Assembly: GCF_014197915.1 (NCBI RefSeq)
Contig: NZ_JACIGK010000002.1
Coordinates: 124,001-188,000, forward strand
Reading direction: 5' to 3'
Length of the DNA stretch: 64,000 bases
Source: Roseospira visakhapatnamensis
GTDB taxonomy: Bacteria; Pseudomonadota; Alphaproteobacteria; Rhodospirillales; Rhodospirillaceae
Shown: piece by piece, positions 24,680 through 35,198 of the stretch
How positions within the stretch are numbered: the stretch's first letter is position 1
Layout: every line of letters begins with the position of its first letter
The notes under the pieces: model-generated
Databases searched by the model: none
What the model saw: only the letters and a program-made list of their open reading frames with translations
What the model was told of the DNA's origin: nothing
Translations under genes and position numbers: made by a program

Positions 24680-25819
24680 ATGGATTTCAACCTGAGCGAG
24701 GAGCAGGTTCAGTTCCAGGATGTGGCCCGCGAGTTCGCGGCCAACGAGATGGCCCCGCACGCGGACCGCTGGGACGAGGAGAAGATCTTCCCCGAAGAGA
24801 CCCTGCGCAAGGCGGCCGACCTGGGCTTCGCCGGGATCTACGTGGGCGAGGACGTGGGAGGATCCGGCCTGGGGCGGCTGGATGCCACGGTGATCATCGA
24901 GGAACTGGCGGTCGCCTGCCCGTCCACGACCGCCTATCTGTCGATCCACAACATGGCGACCTGGATGATCGACCGCTTCGGCGACGACGAGCAGCGCCAC
25001 CGGTTCCTGCCCCGCATGTGCACCATGGAGCATTTCGGGAGCTACTGTCTGACAGAGCCGGGTGCCGGGTCCGATGCGGCCTCCCTGAAGACCCGGGCCG
25101 AGGCGGAGGGCGACACCTACGTGCTCACCGGCGAAAAGGCGTTCATCAGCGGCGGGGGCCGCTCCGACATCTATGTGGTCATGGCCCGCACCGGCGAGGC
25201 CGGCGCCAAGGGCATTTCCACCTTCGTGGTCGAGGCCGGGACGCCGGGCCTGTCCTATGGCAAGCAGGAACGCAAACTGGGCTGGAACAGCCAGCCCACG
25301 TCGGCCCTGGTGCTTCAGGAATGCCGGGTGCCGGCCGCCAACCGCCTGGGACGGGAGGGTGATGGCTTCAAGGTCGCCATGATGGGTCTGGATGGCGGGC
25401 GGCTGAACATCGGCGCCTGCTCGCTGGGCGGGGCGCGCGGCGCCATGGAGGCGGCCCTGGCCTATACCCGGGACCGTCGGCAGTTCGGGCGGGCCATCGC
25501 CGATTTCCAGGCCACGCAGTTCAAGCTCGCCGACATGGCCACCGACCTGGAGGCCGCCCGCCTGCTGCTGCACAAGGCGGCGGCGGCGCTGGATGCCGGC
25601 GACCCCCGGGCGACCTCGCTCTGCGCCATGGCCAAGCGCTTGGCCACCGACGTGGGCTTCGCGGTGTGCGATGAAGCCTTGCAGCTCCATGGGGGCTACG
25701 GATACATCCGGGAGTATCCCATCGAACGCATCTTGCGGGATCTGCGCGTGCACCGAATCCTGGAAGGCACCAACGAGATCATGCGCGTCATCATTGCCCG
25801 GCGGCTGCTGGCCGGGTGA
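24680..25819 (+). CDS. Acyl-CoA dehydrogenase, probably isobutyryl-CoA dehydrogenase
   Basis: This 379-residue flavoenzyme has the family motifs: LTEPGAGSD, the FISGGG loop, RRQFGRAI and a C-terminal [16 protein letters not shown] followed by ILEGTNEI. The likely catalytic base is Glu362 in EGT. It removes two hydrogens from an acyl-CoA and passes the electrons to ETF. Its place directly before 3-hydroxyisobutyryl-CoA hydrolase and mmsB points to isobutyryl-CoA, an intermediate of valine breakdown. A GGGAGGA sequence lies about 12 bases before the ATG. The substrate is inferred from context. Confidence 0.9.
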   Translation: MDFNLSEEQVQFQDVAREFAANEMAPHADRWDEEKIFPEETLRKAADLGFAGIYVGEDVGGSGLGRLDATVIIEELAVACPSTTAYLSIHNMATWMIDRFGDDEQRHRFLPRMCTMEHFGSYCLTEPGAGSDAASLKTRAEAEGDTYVLTGEKAFISGGGRSDIYVVMARTGEAGAKGISTFVVEAGTPGLSYGKQERKLGWNSQPTSALVLQECRVPAANRLGREGDGFKVAMMGLDGGRLNIGACSLGGARGAMEAALAYTRDRRQFGRAIADFQATQFKLADMATDLEAARLLLHKAAAALDAGDPRATSLCAMAKRLATDVGFAVCDEALQLHGGYGYIREYPIERILRDLRVHRILEGTNEIMRVIIARRLLAG

Positions 25820-25881
25820 GGGCGGCCAGCGCGGGACGCCATGACGGGTGGGCACGGGACGGACGGAACGGGAACGCCACG

Positions 25882-26961
25882 ATGAACGATGAGCCGGAAA
25901 TCCTCTTCGAGGCCGAGGACGGCATGGGCCGCATTCTGCTGAACCGGCCCAAGGCCCTGAATGCCCTGACGCTGGGGAAAATTCGTGAGATGGACGCGAC
26001 GCTGCGGCGCTGGGCCGACAGCGCGACTGTCAAGATGGTGCTGATCGAGGGCGCCGGGGACAAGGCCTTCTGCGCCGGGGGCGACATCCGCGCCCTGGCC
26101 GAGGCCGCCCGGGTCGACGACCAGGAGACGATCCGCTCCTTCTTCTCGGAGGAGTACGCGCTCGACCGGTTGATCCGCACCTTTCCCAAGCCCTACGTGG
26201 CCGTTCTGAACGGCATCACCATGGGGGGCGGCGTGGGGATTTCCCTTCACGGCAGCCATCGCGTGGCCACCGAGAACACCCTGTTCGCCATGCCCGAGAC
26301 CGGTATCGGGCTGTTCCCGGACGTCGGTGGCACCTATGCCCTGCCGCGCCTGCCGGGGCACATCGGGACTTACCTGGGACTGACCGGCGCGCGCCTCGGC
26401 CCCGCCGATTGCCTGTATGCGGAGGTGGCGACCCACCATGTTCCCACGGAGCGCCTGCCGGAGTTCGAGGCGGCCTTGCGTGACGCGGCCCGCAACGCCG
26501 TTTCCAACGAAGAGGTGGTCCAGGCCCTCACAGACGTCATGGATCTGTATCACGACCACCTGGAGGACCCGCCGCTGGAGGTCCATCGCGAGGCCATCGA
26601 CGAGGCGTTCGGTCGGGATACCGTCGAGGAGATCCTGGAGACCCTGGACGCCATGGACACCGCGTGGGGCAAGGAGACGGCGGCGGTGTTGCGCACCAAG
26701 TCACCCACGTCCCTGAAGGTCAGTCTGCGGCAGATGCGGGCCGGCCTCCGGCTGGACTTCGACCGCGCCATGCAACTGGAGTACCGGCTGGCGCGCCGGT
26801 TCCTGAGGGCGCCGGACTTCCAGGAGGGCGTGCGGGCGGTGATCGTGGACAAGGATCAGGCGCCGCGCTGGTCTCCGGCCACCCTGGAGGCGGTCACCGA
26901 GGAGCGGGTGCGCGCCTGGTTCGCGCCGCTTGATGACGAACCGGACCTGTCGTTCCGCTGA
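25882..26961 (+). CDS. 3-hydroxyisobutyryl-CoA hydrolase
   Basis: The protein has 359 residues in the crotonase fold, with the longer C-terminal extension typical of HIBYL-CoA hydrolases rather than enoyl-CoA hydratases. The oxyanion-hole motifs are FCAGGDIRAL and GITMGGGVG, and the catalytic Glu lies in AMPETGIGLFPDVGG. It hydrolyses 3-hydroxyisobutyryl-CoA to the free acid, the step before MmsB in valine breakdown. The ATG at 25882 begins the conserved domain; the open frame extends 22 codons upstream. It lies 62 bases after the dehydrogenase. Confidence 0.92.
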   Translation: MNDEPEILFEAEDGMGRILLNRPKALNALTLGKIREMDATLRRWADSATVKMVLIEGAGDKAFCAGGDIRALAEAARVDDQETIRSFFSEEYALDRLIRTFPKPYVAVLNGITMGGGVGISLHGSHRVATENTLFAMPETGIGLFPDVGGTYALPRLPGHIGTYLGLTGARLGPADCLYAEVATHHVPTERLPEFEAALRDAARNAVSNEEVVQALTDVMDLYHDHLEDPPLEVHREAIDEAFGRDTVEEILETLDAMDTAWGKETAAVLRTKSPTSLKVSLRQMRAGLRLDFDRAMQLEYRLARRFLRAPDFQEGVRAVIVDKDQAPRWSPATLEAVTEERVRAWFAPLDDEPDLSFR

Positions 26962-27074
26962 GGAACGCCGGCCCGCGCCGGCCCGCCCGCGTGTCGCGGC
27001 ACGCGGACCGGAACGCAAAACATGAAACACCAAGGACCCCAACCGGGTCCGCAAGAGAGGGAGGATACCAACCC

Positions 27075-27971
27075 ATGGCCACCATCGCCTTCATCGGCCT
27101 CGGCAACATGGGCGGGCCGATGCTCGCCAATCTGATCAAGGCCGGGCACGGGGCGCATGCCTTCGATCTGTCCGAGAACGCCCTGGTCCGCGCCGAGGCC
27201 GCCGGCGCCACCCGCGCCGCCTCGGTGGCGGCGGCCGCCGGCGCCGCCGACGTGGTGGTCACCATGCTGCCGGCCGGCCAGCATGTGCGCGCCGTCTACA
27301 TGGACGAGGCCACCGGGATCATCGGCGCGGCGCGGCCGGGGGCGCTGCTCATCGACTGCTCGACCATCGACGTGGACAGCGCCCGCGCCGTGGCTGGCGC
27401 CGCCACCGACGCCGGCCTGCGCATGGTGGATGCTCCGGTGTCCGGCGGTGTGGGGGGCGCCGAGGCCGGCACCCTCACCTTCATGGTGGGCGGTCCCGAC
27501 GACGCGGTGGAGGCCGCGCGCCCCATCCTGGACTGCATGGGCAAGGCCGTGGTGCACGCCGGGGGACCGGGCACCGGGCAGGCGGCCAAGATCTGCAACA
27601 ACATGATGCTGGGCATACAGATGGTGTCGGTGTGCGAAGCCTTCATGCTGGCCAAGCGCCTGGGGCTCGACGCCCAGAAGCTGTTCGATGTCAGCTCCAA
27701 GGCATCGGGGCAGTGCTGGTCGCTGACCACCTACTGCCCGGTTCCGGGACCGGTGCCCACCAGTCCGGCGAACCGGGACTACCAGGCCGGTTTCGCCGCC
27801 GCCATGATGCTCAAGGATCTGAAGCTGGCCCAGCAGGCGGCCGCCAGCAGCGGCGCCGCCACGCCCATGGGGAGCATGGCCGAAAGCCTGTACGCGTTGT
27901 TCTGCAACCAGGGCGACGCCGGGGCGCTGGACTTCTCCGGCATCATCCGGATGATCGACGGTCAGTCGTAG
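27075..27971 (+). CDS. mmsB: 3-hydroxyisobutyrate dehydrogenase
   Basis: This 298-residue beta-hydroxyacid dehydrogenase has an N-terminal NAD-binding GLGNMG motif (residues 8-13), the substrate motif APVSGGVGGAEAGTL, and the catalytic lysine Lys172 in AAKICNNM. It oxidises 3-hydroxyisobutyrate to methylmalonate semialdehyde. A GGGAGG ribosome binding site precedes the ATG at 27075. It completes the three-gene valine module, whose product leads to propionyl-CoA and hence to the MeaB-linked mutase. Confidence 0.95.
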   Translation: MATIAFIGLGNMGGPMLANLIKAGHGAHAFDLSENALVRAEAAGATRAASVAAAAGAADVVVTMLPAGQHVRAVYMDEATGIIGAARPGALLIDCSTIDVDSARAVAGAATDAGLRMVDAPVSGGVGGAEAGTLTFMVGGPDDAVEAARPILDCMGKAVVHAGGPGTGQAAKICNNMMLGIQMVSVCEAFMLAKRLGLDAQKLFDVSSKASGQCWSLTTYCPVPGPVPTSPANRDYQAGFAAAMMLKDLKLAQQAAASSGAATPMGSMAESLYALFCNQGDAGALDFSGIIRMIDGQS

Positions 27972-28189
27972 GGCCGGATTGCCAGGGCATGGCATCACCC
28001 CGGGCGTCGCGGGGGATGGCGCCATCCCATCGGCGGCGCGGACGTCCGCGATCGGTGTCACGGACCGCCGGTGGCGGTGCGCCGCCCGCCGTGGCATTCT
28101 GTGACCAAGGCGCCGGCCGAGCTTGGTGTGTGGCGCCGCCGGACCCCAAGGTGTATCCCCGTGACCATATCAACAGGGGGAGCCAACCC

Positions 28190-28411
28190 ATGAGCAGGCA
28201 GCGCGGCCAACCATCCCGTGAGGTGTTGTTCGAGTTGCTGTACGATCGCTCCGTCGTGCGGGTCTCGGCCATCGATCCGGCCACCAACACGGAAGTGCGC
28301 ATGGTGGGCGACCCGCGCCTGCCGGAGATCACCCTCAAGCGCGCCGCCTTGCGGAAGCTGCAATACGTCCTGAACCGTGACCGGAGCAAGACACCGGGGC
28401 GCCGGGCCTGA
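28190..28411 (+). CDS. DUF6898 family small protein
   Basis: The 73-residue product has the sequence pattern of DUF6898: a REVLFELLYDRSVVRVSAIDP block, then TEVRMVGDP and a TLKRAALRKLQYVL helix. The family occurs in Rhodospirillales and has no known function. The ATG at 28190 follows AGGGGGAG. It is 218 bases after mmsB, possibly with its own promoter. Confidence 0.75.
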   Translation: MSRQRGQPSREVLFELLYDRSVVRVSAIDPATNTEVRMVGDPRLPEITLKRAALRKLQYVLNRDRSKTPGRRA

Positions 28412-28517
28412 GCGTCCGCTATGCGGCGAAGACGCCCCCAAACCGGCGGTCGCGGCCTGGGCTTCGGGGGGGACCTCCGCACACGGCGGGACCCGCCCTC
28501 TCCATCCGGCTCTCATG

Positions 28518-28555
28518 AAAACAACCGTCCGTCACGAATGGACGAACGGTTGTTT
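28518..28555. terminator. Bidirectional terminator between convergent genes
   Basis: AAACAACCGT (28518-28527) and ACGGTTGTTT (28546-28555) form a perfect 10-bp stem, with the inner GTCC/GGAC bases able to extend it. It lies between the convergent DUF6898 and mucR genes, so it could end both transcripts. Confidence 0.6.
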
Positions 28556-28702
28556 CAGCGCGTATCCGAACCACCCTGACGCCTGCCACCGCCAGCATGC
28601 GTATGGGTGGTCGGGACGTACCACGATGCGATCGTCTTGGTCTTCAGGCCAAGCCCCCGGGACCGTCTGTCGAACGGCCGGTGCTGGTCGCCGTCCGGGC
28701 TG

Positions 28703-29134
28703 TCAGGCCCCGGCGGCGCCGGACTTGCGTCCCAGGCCGATCTTCTTGGCGAACTCAGAGCGTTGCGCGGCATAGTTCGGCGCTACCATGGGGTAGTCGG
28801 CGGACAGCCCCCACTTCGCCCGGTATTCGTCGGGTGTCATGTTGTAGTTGGTGCGCAAGTGCCGCTTCAGCATCTTGAGCTTCTTTCCGTCCTCAAGGCA
28901 GATGATGTGATCCGGGAACACCGACTTGCGGATGGGCACGGCTGGCTTCTGGGCCTCCGCCTTGACCTCGGCCTGCGCCTGACCAAGCCCATTGAGTGAT
29001 CCGTAGACGGTGTGGATCAGTTCGGGAATTTGCCCGGCGGGCAGCGGGTTGTTGCCCACGTAGGCGGTCACGATGTTGACCGCGAGCTTCAGCATCTCGT
29101 CTCGGGGCATCGCCGTGGCTGGATCGTCTGTCAT
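28703..29134 (-). CDS. Ros/MucR family transcriptional regulator with altered zinc site
   Basis: This 143-residue regulator matches Ros/MucR along its whole length: VNIVTAYVGNN at the N-terminus (oligomerisation), KSVFPDHIICLEDGKKLKMLKRH, MTPDEYRAKWGL and DYPMVAPNYA. In Agrobacterium Ros the zinc is held by Cys79, Cys82, His92 and His97. Here Cys79 and His92 remain, but position 82 is Asp and 97 is Tyr. Related proteins in rhizobia with replaced ligands still bind DNA. The ATG at 29134 gives the standard length. The gene is preceded by an AT-rich region that could be its own operator, as MucR often regulates itself. Confidence 0.9.
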   Translation of the reverse strand: MTDDPATAMPRDEMLKLAVNIVTAYVGNNPLPAGQIPELIHTVYGSLNGLGQAQAEVKAEAQKPAVPIRKSVFPDHIICLEDGKKLKMLKRHLRTNYNMTPDEYRAKWGLSADYPMVAPNYAAQRSEFAKKIGLGRKSGAAGA

Positions 29135-29789
29135 GCTTGCTGCTCTTCCCTCTCGATTGATGGCCGGTTCACGACACCGGTGAAACACGGGGCAATGACT
29201 GCCTTGGTCGAGTCTTGTTGGCCCATCATCGGACGTCCGCAGTCAGACGACGGACACCCCGGTTTCAAGCGCTGTCCCACTGGCCTCGAAACTAGTTAGC
29301 ATCTGTGAAATATTCAATACTCTACCTGTTCATCAAGCACAATATTGATTACGAGGGCGCCGCGCCGTCCGCGCCCTACCCAGAGGCAACGCACGGGTAA
29401 GCGTTACGACGATTCGTCGATCATGGCCCGACGCTCGGCCGACACTCGGTATTTGTCGGCTCGTGACATCAGCCAACGTGCGAGTCGTCCGTGGCGGATT
29501 TGCGCGTTTTCCCCATCCGTTGAGCCTATGATCGCCGGGTCTCCCGGAACCTTATGGGGACGGTCCGACTCACGTATGACCCAGCCTGGCGGACGCCGGG
29601 GGGCGTCGATGGCAGCCTTGGTGTTGTGGTGGTATTCCCCGCCGACATGTGGTACCGAACACCCGAGACGGTGGGCAGGTCCACACGTCGTGCGGTCGAG
29701 TCGTCGTCGTCGAGACCCGGACGAGGCCCGACCTGCGGGGCATCGCCGGTGACGCCCTCCAAGACTCGACACAATGCGAGAGGTCGATC
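29135..29789. other. 655-base region upstream of mucR and rpiB
   Basis: Bases 29285-29352 are AT-rich with TATTC/AATATTG-type inverted sequences and are a plausible MucR operator and promoter. A minus-strand frame at 29404-29772 has some protein-like composition (PGWVIRESDRPHKVPGDP, RHGRLARWLMSRADKYRV) but no convincing start signal or family, so I do not call it a gene. Confidence 0.4.
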
Positions 29790-30239
29790 GTGACGCAATC
29801 CCTTGTAGCCCTGGCTTCCGATCATGGGGCCGTCGAGTTGCGGACCCTGTTGCGCGCGCATGTCGAGGGGCGCGGCCTGGCGACCCTGGACCTGGGCGCC
29901 GACGGATCGGAGTCCGTGGACTATCCGGATTACGCCGGGCATCTGGCCCAAGCCCTGCGTGACGGTCGGGCCAGCCATGGCATCCTGTTATGCGGCACGG
30001 GCATCGGCATCTCCATCGCCATCAACCGGTATCCCTTCATCCGCGCCGCCCTGGTGCATGACGTGACGGGCGCGCGCCTGTGCCGGGAGCACAACGACGC
30101 CAACGTCCTCGTGCTCGGCGGGCGGACCACCGGGCCGGCGGTGGCCCTTGAGTGCGTCGACGCCTTCCTGAACACGCCGTTCGAGGGCGGGCGTCACGAA
30201 CGCCGCGTCACCAAGCTGGGGGCCATGCCGTCGCTGTGA
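29790..30239 (+). CDS. rpiB: Ribose-5-phosphate isomerase B
   Basis: This 149-residue RpiB/LacAB-type isomerase interconverts ribose-5-phosphate and ribulose-5-phosphate. It shows the SDHGAVELR start, the conserved DYPDYA and the [15 protein letters not shown] motif, with the active-site Cys. The start is a GTG at 29790, chosen because the domain begins at once. Frames extend upstream without family resemblance. It precedes glyA on the same strand, a neighbourhood common in Rhodospirillales. Confidence 0.92.
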   Translation: MTQSLVALASDHGAVELRTLLRAHVEGRGLATLDLGADGSESVDYPDYAGHLAQALRDGRASHGILLCGTGIGISIAINRYPFIRAALVHDVTGARLCREHNDANVLVLGGRTTGPAVALECVDAFLNTPFEGGRHERRVTKLGAMPSL

Positions 30240-30399
30240 CGACACCGGCGGCGGGGACGCCATCGCCGCGGTCGGCCGACGGGCGCGGCGCGTCGCGCGC
30301 CGGCCCCGTCGTGGACCGGTGCTGTCTCGTGCCGGGCCGGTCGCCGGTCGGGCGCGTCGCGTTTCGAGCCTCTCACAGGCCATTCATAGGGAGTCATCC

Positions 30400-31683
30400 G
30401 TGACCGAGACCACTGCCTTCTTTTCCGCCGCGCTGGCGGACGCCGATCCCGACGTGGCGGCCTCCGTCCGCCGGGAACTGGTTCGCCAGCAGGACCAGAT
30501 TGAACTGATCGCCTCCGAGAACATCGTGTCGCGGGCGGTGCTGGAGGCCGCCGGCTCGGTGTTGACCAACAAGTACGCGGAAGGCTACCCGGGGCGGCGG
30601 TACTATGGCGGGTGCGAGTTCGTGGACGAGGCCGAGGCCCTGGCCATCGATCGCGCCAAGCGGCTGTTCGACTGTACCTTCGCCAATGTGCAGCCGCATT
30701 CCGGCGCTCAGGCCAACGGCGCGGTGATGCTGGCCCTGTGCAAGCCGGGCGACACCATCCTGGGCATGTCGTTGGCGGCCGGCGGCCACCTGACCCACGG
30801 CGCCGCCCCGGCGCAGTCCGGCAAGTGGTTCAACGCCATCCAGTACGGCGTTCGCAAGCAGGATGGACGCATCGACTTCGACGAGGTCGACTCCCTAGCC
30901 AAGGCGCACAGGCCGAAGCTGATCATCGCCGGCGGTTCGGCCTATCCCCGCGAGATCGATTTTGAGCGGTTCCGGGCCATCGCCGATGCCGTGGGCGCGC
31001 TGCTGATGGTCGACATGGCCCACTTCGCGGGTCTGGTGGCCGCCAAGCTGCACCCGAGCCCGCTGCCGCATGCTCATGTGGTGACCACCACCACCCACAA
31101 GACCTTGCGGGGGCCGCGTGGCGGGTTGATCCTGTCCAACGATCCGGACCTGGGCAAGAAGATCAACTCGGCCGTTTTCCCCGGCCTCCAGGGCGGCCCG
31201 CTGATGCACATCATCGCCGCCAAGGCTGTGGCCTTCGGCGAGGCGTTGCAGCCGTCGTTCGTGGACTATGCCCGTCGGGTCAAGGACAACGCCCGGGCGC
31301 TGGGCGACACCCTGCTGAAGAACGGCCTGGATCTGGTGGCCGGCGGGACCGACACGCATCTGGTGCTGGTGGATCTGCGTCCCAAGGGCCTGACCGGCAC
31401 CATCGCCGAGGCGGCCATGGAACGCGCCGGCATGACCTGCAACAAGAACGGCATTCCCTTTGATCCGGAGAAGCCGATGGTGACCTCGGGGGTGCGGCTG
31501 GGCTCTCCGGCGGCCACCACGCGTGGTTTCGGCACGGCGGAGTTCACCCAGGTGGGCGAGATGATCGCCGAGGTTCTGGACGGCCTGGCCGCCAACCGCG
31601 ACGACAACGGCGCCGTCGAGGGCGCGGTTCGGGATCGGGTGCGGGCGCTGTGCGCGCGGTTCCCGATCTATCAGACGCTTTAG
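30400..31683 (+). CDS. glyA: Serine hydroxymethyltransferase
   Basis: This 427-residue PLP enzyme converts serine and tetrahydrofolate to glycine and methylene-tetrahydrofolate. Family motifs include [24 protein letters not shown], and the PLP-lysine Lys234 in [14 protein letters not shown]. The start is a GTG at 30400 (Val-Thr-Glu-Thr), with a GGGAG sequence seven bases before it. An in-frame upstream start is possible but would add unrelated residues. I see no glycine riboswitch before it. Confidence 0.97.
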   Translation: MTETTAFFSAALADADPDVAASVRRELVRQQDQIELIASENIVSRAVLEAAGSVLTNKYAEGYPGRRYYGGCEFVDEAEALAIDRAKRLFDCTFANVQPHSGAQANGAVMLALCKPGDTILGMSLAAGGHLTHGAAPAQSGKWFNAIQYGVRKQDGRIDFDEVDSLAKAHRPKLIIAGGSAYPREIDFERFRAIADAVGALLMVDMAHFAGLVAAKLHPSPLPHAHVVTTTTHKTLRGPRGGLILSNDPDLGKKINSAVFPGLQGGPLMHIIAAKAVAFGEALQPSFVDYARRVKDNARALGDTLLKNGLDLVAGGTDTHLVLVDLRPKGLTGTIAEAAMERAGMTCNKNGIPFDPEKPMVTSGVRLGSPAATTRGFGTAEFTQVGEMIAEVLDGLAANRDDNGAVEGAVRDRVRALCARFPIYQTL

Positions 31684-31768
31684 GCACGGTCAGACGCCTC
31701 GTTGACGGTGGTGGTGGTGTGGGGCGTCGTCTGGTGACGGCGCCCAAGACAAAGGGAGGGCTCGGCCC

Positions 31769-32227
31769 ATGCGCTGTCCGTTTTGCGGGCACATGGACAC
31801 CCAGGTGAAGGACTCGCGCCCGACCGAGGACGGTGGAGCCATCCGGCGGCGGCGGTTCTGCCCGTCCTGCCAATCGCGCTTCACCACCTTCGAACGGGTG
31901 CAGTTGCGGGACCTGGTGATCGTCAAGAAGAACGGGCAGCGGGCACCCTTCGAGCGGGACAAGTTGGCCCGGTCGGTACACATCGCCTGCCGCAAGCGCC
32001 CCATCGACAGCGAACGCATCGAGCGGGTGGTGAACGGCATCCAGCGGCGTCTGGAAAGCTCCGGCGAGACCGAGATCCCCTCCAACACGGTGGGCGAGAT
32101 GGTCATGGAGGCGTTGTCGACGCTCGATCCCGTGGCTTATGTGCGGTTCGCATCGGTGTACAAAAACTTCCGTGAAGCCAAGGATTTCGAGACATTTGTT
32201 GAGAAATTAGGTGGAGACGACTACTAG
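31769..32227 (+). CDS. nrdR: Transcriptional repressor NrdR
   Basis: This 152-residue repressor of ribonucleotide reductase genes has a zinc ribbon with Cys3, Cys6, Cys31 and Cys34, then an ATP-cone domain ([31 protein letters not shown]). It binds NrdR boxes when the dATP/ATP state is high. It sits between glyA and ribD, a conserved arrangement, and its end overlaps the ribD start by 17 bases. Confidence 0.97.
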   Translation: MRCPFCGHMDTQVKDSRPTEDGGAIRRRRFCPSCQSRFTTFERVQLRDLVIVKKNGQRAPFERDKLARSVHIACRKRPIDSERIERVVNGIQRRLESSGETEIPSNTVGEMVMEALSTLDPVAYVRFASVYKNFREAKDFETFVEKLGGDDY

Positions 32228-33371
32228 CTCGGTCTCGTGGACCGTCGCGGACCGGGGGCACATGGCCGCCGCCCTGGCCCTGGCCCGGCGCGGTCTCGGC
32301 CGGGTGTGGCCCAACCCGGCGGTGGGTTGTGTGCTGGTGCAGGCCGACGCCGAGGGAGATGAGGTGGTCGGCCGGGGCTGGACCCAGCCGGGCGGCCGTC
32401 CCCACGCCGAGGTGGAGGCCCTGGTCCGCGCCGGGGAGCGGGCCCGGGGGGCCACCGCCTATGTCACCCTGGAACCCTGTTCCCATCACGGTCAGACCCC
32501 TCCCTGCGCCGACGCCCTGGTGACGGCCGGAGTGGCGCGGGTGGTGGTCGCCCTGACCGATCCCGATCCGCGCGTGGCCGGACGCGGGCTGGCGCGCCTG
32601 CGGGCGGCCGGGGTCCGGGTGGATGAGGGCTTGCGGAGCGAGGAGGCCCGCCTCGTCACCGCCGGCTTCCTGTCGCGGGTCACGGCCGGGCGTTCGCTGG
32701 TGACGGTCAAGGCCGCCACCACGCTGGACGGGCGCATCGCCACCGCCGCCGGTGAAAGCCGCTGGATCACCGGTCCGCGCGCCCGCGCCCTGGGTCACCG
32801 CCTGCGGGCCACCCATGATGCCATCGCCGTGGGTATCGGGACCGCCCTGGTCGATGATCCGATGCTCGATTGCCGGCTGCCGGGCCTGGAGGACCGCTCG
32901 CCGGTGCGGGTGGTGTTCGACGGTGCCCTGCGTCTGCCGATCGGAAGCCGCCTGGCCGCCAGCGCCGATCGGCGACCCGTGTGGCTGCTGTGCCGCGCGG
33001 CCGATCTGGAAACCGCCGAGGGCCGCGCGCGACGCGATCGTCTGGAGGGGCGGGGCGTCCGTGTGCTGCCGGTGCCCGCCGACACGGCGGGGCGGGTGGA
33101 TCCCCGGGCGGCGCTTCAGGCGCTGGGAGACGCGGGTCTGACCCGCCTGCTGGTCGAGGGGGGCGGGCGGCTGATCGGCGCTTTGCTGGCGGCCGATGTG
33201 GTGGACCACCTGGCGTGGATGCAGGCACCGCGCGTGCTCGGCGATGGGGCGCGGCCGGGGGTCGCGGGCTTCGGGGTTGACCGGCTGGCGGATTGCGCCA
33301 ATTTTGCTCCCCTGGATTGGATGCCCATCGGCCCCGACATGGTGTTGTGGGCGCGTCGGGTCGGCGACTGA
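32211..33371 (+). CDS. ribD: Bifunctional riboflavin biosynthesis protein RibD
   Basis: This 386-residue protein has two enzymatic halves. The N-terminal deaminase has the zinc ligands His65 (with Glu67 of HAE), Cys90 and Cys99 ([11 protein letters not shown]). The C-terminal reductase contains [14 protein letters not shown] and a [14 protein letters not shown] segment. It carries out steps two and three from the GTP-derived pyrimidine to the ribityl compound. The start is a GTG at 32211 that overlaps nrdR; an ATG at 32262 (Met-Ala-Ala-Ala-Leu) is a possible alternative. Confidence 0.95.
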   Translation: METTTSSVSWTVADRGHMAAALALARRGLGRVWPNPAVGCVLVQADAEGDEVVGRGWTQPGGRPHAEVEALVRAGERARGATAYVTLEPCSHHGQTPPCADALVTAGVARVVVALTDPDPRVAGRGLARLRAAGVRVDEGLRSEEARLVTAGFLSRVTAGRSLVTVKAATTLDGRIATAAGESRWITGPRARALGHRLRATHDAIAVGIGTALVDDPMLDCRLPGLEDRSPVRVVFDGALRLPIGSRLAASADRRPVWLLCRAADLETAEGRARRDRLEGRGVRVLPVPADTAGRVDPRAALQALGDAGLTRLLVEGGGRLIGALLAADVVDHLAWMQAPRVLGDGARPGVAGFGVDRLADCANFAPLDWMPIGPDMVLWARRVGD

Positions 33372-33448
33372 CGTCCGAGTCTCCCTTCTCTGGGGTCTTG
33401 GCGTCCCTGGTCGCCGGTCCATCACCTTGAGTAGGAGCCCCACGGCGT

Positions 33449-34039
33449 ATGTTCACCGGCATTGTCACCGACCTGGGCCGGGTGCGGCGGATCGAGCGAT
33501 CCGGCGATACCAAGTTCACCCTCGAAACCCGCTACGATACGGCCACCATTCCCCTGGGGGCGTCGATCGCCCACAACGGATGCTGCCTGACGGTGATCGA
33601 GACCGGGCCGGACTGCTTCACGGTGCAGGCGTCCAAGGAAACCCTGACCGTCACCACCCTCAGCGACTGGGGGGAGGGCACGCGGGTGAACCTGGAACGG
33701 GCCCTGGCGGTCGGGGACGAACTGGGGGGCCATATCGTCTCCGGGCACGTGGACGGCATCGCCCGGGTGACCGGCCGCCGGGAGGAGGGCGAGTCGATCC
33801 GGTTCACCTTCGCCGTGCCCGACGCGCTCAAGGGCTTCATCGCGCCCAAGGGCTCGGTGGCGCTGGACGGCGTGTCGCTGACCATCAACGGCGTGGAAGA
33901 CGACCGGTTCGACGTCAATATCATTCCGCATACGGCCGAGGTCACCACGTTCGGCGGTCTGACCGTGGGGGACCGGGTGAACATGGAAATCGACATGCTG
34001 GCGCGCTACGTGGCGCGGTTGCTTGAGGTGAAGGAGTAG
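33449..34039 (+). CDS. ribE: Riboflavin synthase alpha chain
   Basis: This 196-residue enzyme joins two lumazine molecules to riboflavin. It begins with the invariant Met-Phe-Thr-Gly-Ile-Val and has two lumazine-binding repeats (NGCCLTV in the first; GHVDG between; [11 protein letters not shown] in the second). Its length is typical. It lies 77 bases after ribD, and the ribB homologue starts 5 bases after it. No FMN riboswitch is seen in the gap. Confidence 0.96.
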   Translation: MFTGIVTDLGRVRRIERSGDTKFTLETRYDTATIPLGASIAHNGCCLTVIETGPDCFTVQASKETLTVTTLSDWGEGTRVNLERALAVGDELGGHIVSGHVDGIARVTGRREEGESIRFTFAVPDALKGFIAPKGSVALDGVSLTINGVEDDRFDVNIIPHTAEVTTFGGLTVGDRVNMEIDMLARYVARLLEVKE

Positions 34040-34044
34040 GCCCC

Positions 34045-35196
34045 GTGGGGAGTCCGGACCAGATCGAAACCACCCACACGACCTTCGGCACCTTCCTCTC
34101 CGCGCCCGAGGAGATCATCGACGACGCCCGCAACGGCCGCATGTTCATCCTGGTGGACGACGAGGACCGGGAGAACGAGGGCGATCTTGTGATTCCGGCC
34201 CAGATGGCCACGCCCGACGCCATCAACTTCATGGCCAAGTTCGGCCGGGGGCTCATCTGCCTGGCGCTGACGGGGGATCGCTGCCGGGATCTGGCGTTGC
34301 CGCTGATGCCGCAGCAGAACAGCTCGCGCCACGGCACCGCCTTCACCTATTCCATCGAGGCCAAGGACGGCGTCACCACGGGCATCTCCGCCTCGGACCG
34401 GGCGCATACCGTCGCCGTGGCCATCGACCCGTCCAAGGGCAAGGACGACATCGCCACGCCCGGGCATGTCTTTCCCCTGATGGCCCGCGACGGCGGCGTG
34501 CTGGTGCGCGCCGGCCACACCGAGGCGGCGGTGGACGTGGCCCGGCTGGCGGGCCTGATCCCGGCCGGCGTGATCTGCGAGATCATGAACGATGACGGCT
34601 CCATGGCCCGCATGCCGGACCTGGTGCGTTTCGCCCAGTATCACAACCTCAAGGTCGGCACCATCGCCGACCTGATCGCCCATCGGCGGCGCACGGAGCG
34701 GATCGTGCGTCGCGAGATCGAGATGGATTTCGTCTCCCAGTACGGCGGCGACTGGCGCATGGTGGTGTACGTCAACACCGTCGCCTATGCCGAGCACATC
34801 GCCCTGGTCAAGGGGCGCATCGATCCGCAGACTCCGACCCTGGTGCGCATGCACGCGCTGAACGTGCTGGACGACGTGCTGCACGACGCCGAAAGCGGCA
34901 AGGGCGATGACCTGCACCAGGCCATGGACAGCATCGCCGCCCATGGCACCGGGGTGATCGTGCTGATCCGCGAGCCGCACCAGACGGCGCTCAGCAGCCG
35001 CGTCCGCGCCCACCTGGAGGGCCATGGCGACGCCAACCGGCTGGTGGACTATGGGGTTGGCGCGCAGATCCTGCTGGATCTCGGCGTGCGGGACATGATC
35101 CTGCTGTCCAACACCCACCGTACGATCATTGCCCTTGACGGCTATGGTCTGAGCGTGGTTGAGCAAAGGCCGATTCCCCCGCTCAAGGAGTCCTGA
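34045..35196 (+). CDS. ribB: DHBP synthase RibB fused to a degenerate GTP cyclohydrolase II domain (RibBX-like)
   Basis: The 383-residue protein has an intact N-terminal 3,4-dihydroxy-2-butanone-4-phosphate synthase domain (DRENEGD 41-47, [28 protein letters not shown]). The C-terminal 175 residues follow the GTP cyclohydrolase II fold, but the zinc-binding CLTGD...RCDCG motif is replaced by [12 protein letters not shown], and the catalytic QEGRGIG motif is absent. It should not have cyclohydrolase activity. Such fusions have been described as RibBX. The start is a GTG 5 bases after ribE. A separate ribA must supply the first pathway step from elsewhere. Confidence 0.93.
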   Translation: MGSPDQIETTHTTFGTFLSAPEEIIDDARNGRMFILVDDEDRENEGDLVIPAQMATPDAINFMAKFGRGLICLALTGDRCRDLALPLMPQQNSSRHGTAFTYSIEAKDGVTTGISASDRAHTVAVAIDPSKGKDDIATPGHVFPLMARDGGVLVRAGHTEAAVDVARLAGLIPAGVICEIMNDDGSMARMPDLVRFAQYHNLKVGTIADLIAHRRRTERIVRREIEMDFVSQYGGDWRMVVYVNTVAYAEHIALVKGRIDPQTPTLVRMHALNVLDDVLHDAESGKGDDLHQAMDSIAAHGTGVIVLIREPHQTALSSRVRAHLEGHGDANRLVDYGVGAQILLDLGVRDMILLSNTHRTIIALDGYGLSVVEQRPIPPLKES

Positions 35197-35198
35197 GC

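Noticed and set aside
24061-24690. Overlapping long frames in both directions
   Set aside because: High GC makes long open frames by chance; there is no ribosome binding site or domain.
29404-29772. A 122-residue minus-strand frame
   Set aside because: Parts look protein-like, but there is no start signal, no family and a competing frame on the other strand. It was kept only as a remark.
30240-30399. Glycine riboswitch before glyA
   Set aside because: The region is GC-rich and lacks the tandem aptamer pattern.
33372-33448. FMN riboswitch before ribE
   Set aside because: The gap is only 77 bases and the conserved RFN-element blocks are not visible.
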